NCBI GenBank assembly: GCA_018826515.1
Contig: JAHKAM010000022.1
Location: forward strand, 1 to 64,000
Origin: Alphaproteobacteria bacterium
GTDB taxonomy: Bacteria > Pseudomonadota > Alphaproteobacteria > Caulobacterales > Caulobacteraceae
Length of the DNA: 64,000 bases
Reading direction: 5' to 3'
Shown: positions 1-10,200 of the stretch, in pieces
How the letters are laid out: each line of letters begins with the position of its first letter
Numbering within the stretch: position 1 is the stretch's first letter
Program-made: the position numbers and the translations under genes
The notes under the pieces: generated by a model
What the model saw: the letters and a program-made list of their open reading frames with translations, nothing else
What the model was told of the DNA's origin: nothing
The model's database searches: none

Positions 1-319
1 CGAGGCCCATCAGGAGCGGGCCGCGACGCTGAAGGCCCGGTTCGCCGCCGCCGGCATTCCGGTGATGGACTCGGTCAGCCACATCGTGCCGGTGTTCGTC
101 GGCGATCCGGTCCACACCAAGATGATCTCGGACATGCTGCTCGAGGACCACGGCGTCTATGTCCAGCCGATCAACTATCCGACCGTGCCCAAGGGCACCG
201 AGCGGCTGCGCTTCACGCCGTCGCCCAACCACACCGACGCCATGATGGACGATCTGGTCAAGGCGATGGACCGGCTGTGGACCCACTGCAACGTGGCGCG
301 CCTTCCTCTCGCGGCCTAG
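1..319 (+). CDS. hemA: 5-aminolevulinate synthase, C-terminal part
   Basis: The gene is cut by the window edge; about 105 C-terminal residues are visible, read from base 2 to a TAG stop. The enzyme is PLP-dependent and condenses glycine with succinyl-CoA to give 5-aminolevulinate, the first step of the Shemin (C4) haem pathway used by alphaproteobacteria. The segment with VQPINYPTVPKGTERLR followed by TPSPNHT is the conserved C-terminal subdomain of alpha-oxoamine synthases. The wording VPVFVGDP and PKGTERLR fits ALAS better than the sister enzymes KBL or BioF. The PLP lysine and glycine-rich loop lie outside the window. Confidence 0.9.
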   Translation, partial: EAHQERAATLKARFAAAGIPVMDSVSHIVPVFVGDPVHTKMISDMLLEDHGVYVQPINYPTVPKGTERLRFTPSPNHTDAMMDDLVKAMDRLWTHCNVARLPLAA

Positions 320-376
320 ACACGCCCGACGGCCGATCGCATCGGGACTGACGCTTTGTCGCAGGGGTCCCGGACC

Positions 377-390
377 TTGCTCTGGATCAA
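377..390 (+). promoter_or_regulatory. FixK/FNR-like box upstream of ompW-type gene
   Basis: The 14-bp sequence TTGCTCTGGATCAA matches the FNR/FixK consensus TTGAT-N4-ATCAA at 9 of 10 fixed positions. It ends 82 bp before the porin start codon. OmpW genes are known to be under FNR-type control in enterobacteria, so oxygen-responsive regulation is plausible. A single near-match is weak evidence. Confidence 0.4.
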
Positions 391-472
391 GGTTTGCGAT
401 CCCGCCGGGTCGCACAAGGCCCTGACGCTTCGCCGACCGAATTCGCGGTCGCAGAACGTCGGGGACAAGACC

Positions 473-1123
473 ATGACTCTCAAGACCGTCTCACTCGCCG
501 CCCTGGGCCTCCTCGCCCTCGCCGGCTCCGCCCAGGCCCAGGATGCGTGGCGGACGCCGCAGGCCGGGGACTGGCTGATCACCGGCCGCATAACCGATGT
601 CGCGCCGACGGCCGACGACGCGATCACCACCTCCGCCGGAGCCCCGACCGGACTCGCCGTCGATGTCGGCGACAGCATCATGCCGACGCTGGGGTTCACC
701 TATTTCTTCACGGACCACTGGGCGGTCGAAGGCATCCTCGGCACGACCCGTCATGAAATCCGCGCCCAGGGCGGCGCCACCGACGTCGCCGTTCACGAGA
801 CCTGGGTTCTGCCGCCCGTGGTCACCGTCCAGTACCGGCCGATGACGGGCGGACGTTTCAGCCCCTATGTGGGCGCGGGCGTCAACGCCATGCTGTTCTA
901 TGGCGGCGACGACCAGAACGGCTTCACCGTCGATCTGGATGACGGCCTTGGCTACGCCGCCCAGGTCGGAGCTGACATCGGCCTGCACGGTCCTTGGAGC
1001 CTGAACGTCGACGTCAAGAAGGTGTGGTTCAACACCAATGCCGAGATCAACGGCGGGGCGCTGGAGAGCGACGTCAATCTGGATCCCTGGGTGGTGTCGA
1101 TCGGCATCGGCCGAACCTTCTGA
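473..1123 (+). CDS. OmpW family outer membrane protein
   Basis: The protein has 216 residues with a clear Sec signal peptide (MTLKTVSLAALGLLALAGSA, cleaved near QAQ-DA). The mature part has the OmpW pattern: a GDWLITGRITDV first strand, a TLGFTYFFTDHWAVE hairpin, a RFSPYVGAGVN strand, and a C-terminal strand ending in Phe as needed for Bam assembly. OmpW proteins form small eight-stranded barrels with a hydrophobic channel and are linked to small hydrophobic substrates and to oxygen or stress responses. ATG at 473 is chosen because the signal peptide starts there; the open frame further upstream encodes no plausible extension. It follows hemA by 153 bp, has its own FNR-like box, and ends at a strong terminator. 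Confidence 0.85.
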   Translation: MTLKTVSLAALGLLALAGSAQAQDAWRTPQAGDWLITGRITDVAPTADDAITTSAGAPTGLAVDVGDSIMPTLGFTYFFTDHWAVEGILGTTRHEIRAQGGATDVAVHETWVLPPVVTVQYRPMTGGRFSPYVGAGVNAMLFYGGDDQNGFTVDLDDGLGYAAQVGADIGLHGPWSLNVDVKKVWFNTNAEINGGALESDVNLDPWVVSIGIGRTF

Positions 1124-1143
1124 AGTCGGGACCCGGAAACCAC

Positions 1144-1180
1144 TACGGGCGGCGACTCACGTCGCCGCCCGTATCGTTTG
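1144..1180 (+). terminator. Strong hairpin terminator after ompW-type gene
   Basis: A 13-bp perfect stem (1144-1156 pairing with 1161-1173) with a TCAC loop is followed by a short T-rich stretch. It lies 20 bp after the porin stop and about 50 bp from the end of the convergent autotransporter gene. It may stop transcription in both directions, although the T tract is on the plus-strand side. Confidence 0.75.
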
Positions 1181-1226
1181 TTGATCTCCCCAAAGCGGGC
1201 TGTTCGCTATCGCTGGAGCAAAGCCC

Positions 1227-4200
1227 CTACCAGCGAAGGTTGAGCTTCATTCCGACCTGGTTGTCTCTAAGGCGGTCGCTGAACAGGCCCCGGTATCCGG
1301 CGGAGATCGAGACACCGTCTGCGGCCTCGATTTCAAGCCCGAAGTCCGCGACGCCCGCCAAGGGCGGCGTCTCGGCGCCCTCGATGGTGAAGGCTCCGAA
1401 GCCCGTCGGCGCGCCGGAGAAGCGCATGTCGCCGGCAGCCTGACGGTCGCCGGTGGTGAGCATGACGCCCAGGCCGCCATAAACCTTCATGGTGCGCCCG
1501 TTGACCCGATAGGGCTGTGTGGCGCGGGCGCTGAAGTTCAGGGTCTGCCAGTCCCGCTCCAGCCCGGCGGCCGTCAGGGACAGGGCGCCGGCGCCCGTCT
1601 CGGTGAAGCCGTCGACCGAGGCGTTGGACGCCGTGCCGACGACGCCCAGCGCGACCGTGCCGTCATCCTCGAAGCGGAAGCGCCGTGCGACGCTGGCGGC
1701 GATCGCCTGGCCCTCGGCGTGGGTGTCGCCGAACGCAGCGCCGGTGAACGGCCCGACGGCGACGATGCGACGGGTGTCTGTCGCCCCGCCGAAGACCGAG
1801 GCGGTCACGTCAGCCGTCCACTGGCCGTCATCGTAACTGACATAGCCCGCGGCATGGGTCAGATCGGCCTCGTAGCTCGAGGCCCGGGCGACGACTTCGC
1901 CCTCCATCCGCGTCACGCCGGCCGCGCCACCCAGGCTCCACGGCCCGTTCGAGACGCCGTAGCCGCCGGCGAAGCCGCTGTGGCGACTGTCGACCGTGGC
2001 CTGGCCGGGCGTCTTGCCTTCCAGCGCCTGGTCGCCAGTGAAGACCGACACCCAGCCGCCGTTCGCGCTGGTCATGGGCGCGCCCGGATCATAGGCGTTC
2101 AGCACGCCGGCCAGCTGGCTGGCCGGGCTGGCGTGATCCGAACTCAACGACAGCTGGCTGGCGAAGCTGAGTGAACCCGCGTCCTCTTCACTGCGACCGC
2201 CCGATGCCTGCACCGTCCGCATGAACTGGTCATTGGCCGAGAACAGCGAGGTCGTCAGGCCGGCCAGCGCCTCGCCGGACGCGCTGTTGAAGGCCGCATT
2301 GCGTTCGGCCCCGGAAAGACCCGCGATCACCGACAGGACGGCGGCGTAGTCGTCGGAGGCCTCGAGCTGGCCGCCGCTGAACGCGACGCCGACCGCGCGC
2401 TGGTTCACCGTGCCGGTCTCGCCCGGGTCGAAATCCGTCAGCTGACGCAGCTCGAGCACGGCGCCGTTCGGGGCGAGATCGTAGCGGACCCGCCAGAAGA
2501 GGCCGTCCTGGGCGGCGGCCGTGAAGGCCTGGCCGTTGGCGAAGGTTCCGACCAGACTTCCCGCCTGCAGGAAGAGATAGCGGGTCGAGAAGTCGAAGCC
2601 CGAGGCCGGTCCCTGGAAGGTGGGCATGACCGTCCCGCCCGTCAGGGTCGCGGCGCCCAGCACCCGGATCTGGTCGATCAGGCTGCCGGCCGCCGTGCCC
2701 GTGACGTCGATGTTCAGGCGGCCGCCGGTCAGCGAGAGGCCGCCGACGGTGAAGCCGCCGATCCCGTTGAACTGGTCCGCCAGACCGGGCGAGAGAACGG
2801 CGCCGTTCGACACCGTCAACGCGCCGCCGATTGTGCCGGCGCCGGTCAGGGTTCCACCGGTCACCGAGACGGCGCCGGTCGTCGACCCGACGAAGCGCAG
2901 TTCGCCTGCCTGGTTGATGATGTTCGAGATCGTATGGTCGCCGACCAGGGTGAACAGGCCGCCCGCGTGCAAGACGGAGCCCGTGCCGCTGAGCCGTCCG
3001 CCGAAGGCCGACTCGGCGCCGGTCAGCGTCAGACGGCCGGCCGCGCCGACGGTCACATCGCCCATGCCGTAGAGCGAACCGATCCGCTCCATCCAGGCGC
3101 CGACCGCGAGGGTGGCGCCTTCGGATACCGAGACGGTCGCCGCGTCGGACAGGCGCTCGGATGCGCCCAGCCGGAGGGCGCCCGCCTGGACCGACACAAG
3201 GTTCTGGGCCGCCGTGCCGTTCAGGATCGATTCGCCGGCCAGGTTGAACAGACGATCGCCGGCGAGATTGCCGTTCACGGTCGCGCCGCTCAGCTGCGTT
3301 TCGGTCGCGGTCAGCGTGCCCGTGCCGTTCAGCGTGCCCGACAGGCCGAACAGGCCGACGGTGTCGTTGAACGCGCTCAGGTCGAGAACGGCCCCGCTGC
3401 CGACCACCACCGTGGCCGTATCCGACAGACGGTTCGAAGCGCCGAGGGCCAACGTGCCGCCGACGATGGAGACGGCCCCCGAAGCAGAGGTTCCATTCAG
3501 GGTCGAGACGCCCGAGACCTGGAACAGATTGCCGGCGCCGAGGTTGGCGTTCACCGTCGCGCCGTTGAGCTGATACTCGCCGGCCGTCAGCGTGCCCGTG
3601 CCGTCCAGCGCGCCGGACAGTCCGGCGATGCCGACCGTTTCGTCAAAGGCGCCGAGAGTCAGCGTGCCGTCCGCGCCGACCACGAGGGTGGCCGTATCGG
3701 AGAGACGATCCGAAGCGCCAAGGGCCAGCGTGCCGCCGGCGATGGTGACCGCTTCCGAGGCCGACGTCCCGTTGAGCGTCGAGACGCCCGAGACCTGGAA
3801 CAGGTTTCCGGCGCCCAGGTTGGCGTTCACCGTCGCGCCGTTGAGTTGATACTCTCCGGCCGTCAGCGTCCCCGTGCCGTCCAGCGTACCCGACAGGCCG
3901 AGCAGGCCGACAGCGTCGTTGAAGGCGTTCAGGCTCAGGACGGCTCCGCTGCCGACCATCACCGTCGCCGTGTCCGACAGGCGATCCGAAGCGCCGAGCG
4001 ACAACGTACCGCCGCTGATGGTGACGGCTTCCGAAGCCGATGTTCCGTTCAGGGTCGACACGCCCGAGACCTGGAACAGGTTTCCGGCGCCGAGGTTGGC
4101 GTTCACCGTGGCGCCGTTGAGTTGATACTCGCCGGCCGTCAGCGTGCCTGTGCCGTCCAGCGTGCCGGACAGTCCGGCGATGCCGACTGCTTCGTTGAAT

Positions 4201-7200
4201 CCGCCGATATCAAGCGCGCCGTTCGTTCCGACCAATAGCGTGGCGGTGTCTGACAGTCGGTCCGAAGCGCCGAGGACCAGTGTGCCGCCCGCGACAGTCA
4301 CGGCTTCCGAACCCGACGTCCCGTTCAGCGTCGAAATGCCCGAGACCTGGAACAGATTGCCGGCGCCCAGGTTGGCGTTCACCGTCGCGCCGTTGAGCTG
4401 GTACTCGCCGGCCGTCAACGTGCCCGTGCCGTTCAGCGTGCCCGAAAGGCCGAGCAGGCCGACGGTGTCATTGAAGGCTCCCAGATTGAGTATGGCGCCG
4501 CTGCCGACGACAACCGTGGCCGTGTCGGACAGGCGATCGGAGGCGCCGAGGGCCAGCGTGCCGCCGGCGATGGAGACGGCTTGCGAAGCCGACGTTCCGT
4601 TCAGGGCCGAGACGCCCGAGACCTGGAACAGGTTTCCGGCGCCAAGGTTGGCGTTCACCGTGGCGCCGTTGAGCTGATACTCGCCGGCCGTCAGCGTGCC
4701 CGTGCCGTTCAACGTGCCCGACAGGCCGAGCAGGCCGACCGTGTCATTGATGGCGTTCAGGCCCAGGACGGCTCCGCTGCCGACCACCACCGTGGCCGTG
4801 TCCGACAGACGATCCGATGCGCCGAGGTTCAGCGTGCCGCCGGCGACGTTGACCTGTTGCGAGCCAGACGTCCCGTTCAGCGTCGAGACGCCCGAGAGCT
4901 GGAACAGATTTCCGGCGCCCAGGTTGGCGTTCACCGTCGCGCCGTTGAGCTGGTACTCGCCGGCCGTTAGAGTGCCCGTGCCGTTCAACGTGCCCGACAG
5001 GGCCAGAATGCCGACCGTGTCATTGAAGGCGCCGAGGTCCAGGATCGCGCCGGTCGCGACGTTGACGCCGGTCAGGTCGGACAGGACATCGGATGCGCCG
5101 AGGACCAGGGCGCCGCCCTGGATGTCGGTCACGCCGGTGTAGGTGGTGGCGCCCGACAGGGTCAGGGCGCCGCCAATCAGGGTCAGTCCGCCGGATCCGC
5201 CGATGACGCCGCCGTAGGCGCCGCCGTTCACAACACCCAGTGTGTTGGAGCCCAGATTCACAGCTCCGGAGCCTGCCAGCGAACCGATCGCCTCGCTGTC
5301 CAGAAGCGCGAGCGTCCCGTTCGCGCCGATCGTCACCGTGACGTCATCGCCGATCGCCAGGCCGCCCGAAGCGGCCAGCACACCGGCGTTGATCGCCCAG
5401 CCCGTGCTCGATGCATCCGCGCCCGTAAGCGTGAACACGCCCGGGCCCTGCATGGTGCGGCTCTCGAAATTCAGGACGGTCGAGATATCGACCGTGCCCG
5501 CGCCGGCGCCGTCCAGCACGAAGGCGTCCACGCCGTCGCCGCCGTCCAGCAGGCCGCTGAAGCTGCCGGTCGTGAACAGGGTGACCGTGTCGGCGCCCAG
5601 GCCCGCGGCGACGGAGCCGGTGAGCCCCCCGGCCAGCGAAATCAGGTCGTCGCCGTTGTCCGTCAGCACCGAGCCCGTCGTCGTCGAGCCCGCGAGGAAG
5701 GTCAGGGTGTCATTGAACGCGCCGACGCTCTCGACCGCGTTTCCGCCGCCCGAGATCGAACCCGAACTGGTCAGGGTGAGGCCCGCGAGCGAGCGGACGC
5801 CGACCACGGCGCCACTGATCGAGCCGCTGTTGTCGACCACGCCGCCCGCGTTGAGGTTCACGCCATGCGCGGTCGTTCCGACGATGGTCCCGGCATTGTT
5901 CACCGAACCGGCCGCCGTGACGAAGGTGACGCCGCTGAGTTGGCCGGTGATCGAGCCGCCGGCGAGGTTGGTCACCGCGCCGCCCGTGCCAATCACCCCG
6001 GATCCGCTGATCCCGATCAAGATGCCGCTGTTGGTCAGCGTGCCCCCCGCGGCGAGGAAGTTCACGGCCTGCGCGCCGCGGATCGTGCCCGCGTTGACGA
6101 CCGTGCCGCCGGTTCCGTCCAGATAGACGCCCGTGCCGCTGCCGGCAGTCGTGATCTCGCCGCCGGCCTGGTTGGTCACGGTCGAGTTGGCGCCGAACAG
6201 CCGGATCGTCGAGGCGTTCCCGCCGCCCCTGATCAGGCCGCTGTTGGTCACCGCGCCCGCGCCCTGGGTGTAGATCGCATTGGTGCCCGAGACGATCGAG
6301 CCCGTGTTCAGGATCGTGCCGGTCCCGCCGGCGTAGATGCCCGAGTTGTTGAAGTTGGTGACGGTGGCGGCGATCGAGCCGTTGTTGGTCAGATACAGGT
6401 TCTGGGCCGCGCTGACGCCGAACAGGCCGCTGATGCTGCCCGAGGCGCCGTTGGTCAGGGTCAGGTCCCCGTTCGCCAACACAGCGGTTCCCGATCCGCT
6501 GATCGCGCCCAGATTGTTGATGAAGCCGTTGGCGGCCGTCACGAAGACGCCCGTCCCGTTCAGGCTCTGCACCACGCCGCCGCTGGCGACGTTCAGGGTC
6601 GCGTTCGCGCCGCCCAGGGTCACAGCAGTGCCCGAAGCCAGACGGACGTCCGACAGGGTCGCGGTCGAGCCCGCGCCGAGGTTGACCCCGTTCGTGGCGG
6701 TGATCGGACCCGTCAGGGTGACCTCGCCATTGATGACGACCGTGCCATTGCCGCTGACGGCGTTGCTGAACACGGGATTGTCGCTGCGCGCGAAGACCAG
6801 CGAGCCGTTGTTGGTCAGCGAAACCGGGCCGAGGATCGAACCGGTCGTGCCGCCGGCGCCGATCTGCAGGCGGCCGGTGTCGATGGAGGTGCCGCCCGTA
6901 TAGGAGTTGGCGCCCGTCAGGATCAGGGTGCCCAGGTCGGTGAGGGCCAGTTGACCCGCGCCGGTCAGTTCCGAACCGATCACCGTCGTCCAGCCGGCGC
7001 CCGCAAGGGTCCCGTCGCCGACGCGGATCGTCGTCGTCACAGCCGCCAGGGTGATCGAGTCGCCCTGGACCGAATAGCCGTCGGCCGCGAACTGCATGCC
7101 CGTGACGCCGACCGCGCCGGCCACGTCATCGACCGTGATCAGACCGCCGGCGCCCTGGAAGACGGCGAAGCCGGGTTGCGGCTCCATGGAGCCGTTGAAC

Positions 7201-10200
7201 AGACCGTTGGCGTCGGTCCATTCCGAACCGGCCGCTGTCCAGACGCCCGCGCCGCCGTTGACCGCGCCGTTGTCATGCTGGCCGGCGTTGCCGCCGTCCC
7301 AGAACAGCAGGGTGGTCGGGGCGTGAACCACATTGACCTGGCCCGCGACCGAGGTCTGGACCGACATGCGCTGCGCGCCGCCCGGCGTCGTGCCGAGGGT
7401 CAGGCCATTGTCGCTCAGGAGGCCGCCGTAGGTCATCAGACCATAGACGCCGAAACCATAGGCGCCGCTGCTGGCGACGTTCAGCGTGCCGTCCAGAGTC
7501 AGGTCGCCGGCGATGGAGAACAGGGCCGGGCCGCCGGCGCCGCTGAAGGTCGCATTGACGATCGAGCCGGACGACAGGTTCAGCGAGCTGATGGCGAGGT
7601 CGCCGCCCTGCACGCCGGACAGGACGCCGCCGTCGGCGATGGTAACAGCGCCGTTGATCGTGCCGGTTCCGCCGAGGACGGCGCCGTTGCCGACCAGGGT
7701 GTCGGCGAAGAGTACGCCGTCGACGAGCAGGGTCCCGCCGGCGACGCTTGCACCGCCGCTGAAGGTTCCGACGTCATTGAGCGTCAGCTGACCCGACTGG
7801 TGGGCGAAGGTCTCGAAGCCCTGGATCGACGTCAGCGAGAGAGTCCGGCTCGCGGCGCCGAGGTTCGACGTGAAGGCGTCAGCGCCGGTTCCGCCGTCGA
7901 TCAGGCCACTGAAAGCGCCGCCTTGATACAGGAAGCTGTCGTTCCCCCCGCCGAGGGCGGCGCTGGTCATCGAGCCGGTGGACGCGAGCGTGATGTTGTC
8001 GACGCCCGTGCCTGTGGAGGCGTCATAGGCGCCGTTCAGGGCGCCGGCGACCGTCATGTTTTGCGTGCCGCTGGCGGTGGACAGGATTGTGCCGTTGACG
8101 GTCGATCCGACCTGCAGATCGATCGTCGTGGACCCGGCGCCGCTCAACAGGATCGAACCGATCCCGCCCGTGATCAGCCCCCCCGACTGGTTGGTTATGA
8201 GAGTGGCGGCCGAGCTGTTGACCACGACGCCATACCCCTGACCAGCAGAGGAACCGCCGGTGATGGCGCCGGCATTCGTGATCGAGCCGCCGGCTGCGAG
8301 GTAAACGCCCGAATAGGAATTGCTGGTGAGAGCGCCGGTATTGATCAGGGTCAGGGCGCCGCCCGCGTAGATGGCGTCATTGAAGCCACCGGTAATCGAG
8401 CCGGCATTGGTGATGGTCGCGGCGCCGGAGACGAGCCTGACGCCCCGATCAAAGCCGGCGATCAGGCCGCCGGTGTTATTGAGAATGCTGCCGCCATTGA
8501 CCAGGGTGACCGCAGTACCGCCACCGCTGGTCTGATGAATCGTACCGGAGTTGGTCAGGGTCAGGACGCCTGACGAATAGATTCCTTGACCCCCGCCGCT
8601 AATCGCACCGCTGTTGGTGATCACAGCCGCGCCATTGCTGCTGACGCCACTGCTCCGGCCCGTAATCGAGCCGGCGTTGACGATCGTGAGCTGGGCCGAC
8701 GAACCGTTTGACACGCCGTCGCCGCCGCCCGCGTTGCCGAGCCCGTTGATGCTCCCGCCGAGGAAGTTGTTCACGCTCAGCGCGCCCGAGCCGCTCTGGC
8801 CCTCAATCGCGTGGTAGAGGTCGCCTGTGATGGTGGCGTAGTTGTTGACGGTCAGCGTGCCCGTCGAGTTGACGACGTGGTTGATGCCCGCGTTGCGACC
8901 CGAGATCAGGGCCGTCGCGTTCGAGACGGAACCGTTGTTGATGATCGTGGAGCCGGACGTGGCCACCACGCCGATCCCGGCCCCGACCGCATTGTCGCCG
9001 CCCGTGCCGGTGTTGGTGATCGACCCGAAATTGTGGATCACGCCCGAGAGGGCGTTCGCGCGGACGCCGAAGAAATTCCCGCCCAGAATCGAGCCTGTGG
9101 CGGCCACCGTCACGGCGCCGCTGGTCAGGTTCACGGCGCTGGCGCTCGCTCCGCTGACGACGCCGCCGAGCGTGATAGCTGGGCCCTGGGCCACCACCTG
9201 CGCGCCGGTGATCGAGCCGTTCAGCGTCAGCAGCCCGGTCAGGAACACCTGCGACCCGGCGTTGCCGGTGATGGTGCTGCTGTTCACATAGCCGTCGTTC
9301 CGGTTGAACCAGACATTGCTGTTGACCAGATTGATCGACCCCGTGATCGAGCCGGTCGTTCCGCCGTTTCCGATCAACAGGTTGGAGAAGCCATCGACCG
9401 TCGTCCCGCCCGTGAAGGTATTCGTTCCCAGCAGGGTGACCGCCCCGCCGGCGGTCATCCGGAACGAGCCCGTGCCTGAAATCGCGGTTGAGAAACTACC
9501 CGCGGACCCCTGGCTGAACACCAGGGCGCCGTTGTTGAGGATGCTGCCGCCCGAGATGGTGGTCGTCAGGCCCTGAAGCGTGGTTCCGGCCTGGATCCGC
9601 GTCTGGCCGGTCCAGCTGTTCCCCGTATTGGTGAGGACGAAGGTCCCCGTGTTGGCCACGCCATTGGCGTCCACGCTGCTGAAGACCAGCGGCTGGCCGG
9701 CGGTCGCCTGGGTGATGGCGCCGCTGAGGGTGGCGGTGATCCCGGTGCCGAAAGTCTGCAGATTGGTCGGGTCGTTCACCGGGTCCGCGGCCGCCAGCGA
9801 GATCGCGTTCGTATAGGTTCCGGTCGCCCCGAACTGCAGTGTCGGGTTGATCATGGTGATCAGGCCCGTGCCCAGCGCCGCGACGGTCATGGCGCGCACC
9901 GTCGCGCCGTTGATGGTGATGCCGGCGGTCAGGCCGGTGCCGTTCAGGATCAGCAGGCCGTCATTGCCGCCGCCGTCGCCGGCGTTGATCGTCGTGTAGC
10001 CCGCGCCGTTCCCGGTCAGGGTCCATGTTCCGGCGTCAAGCTTGTCCAGGATCGAGGCGCCGATCACCGATCCGCCGCTCAGGTTATAGGTGCCGGCCGT
10101 ACCGTTCGCGGCCGTGCCGTCGCCGGTTCCGCGCAGACTCAGCGTATTGGTCCCGCCGCCGAGGTCGGCCGTTCCGAAAACAGCGGCCCCGAGGGTGCCG

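Noticed and set aside
2934-8573. Long plus-strand open frames opposite the autotransporter gene (up to about 900 codons)
   Set aside because: They are mirror products of the GC-rich repetitive codons on the minus strand. The predicted proteins are Arg/Ala/Asp-rich low-complexity chains with no family features or ribosome sites.
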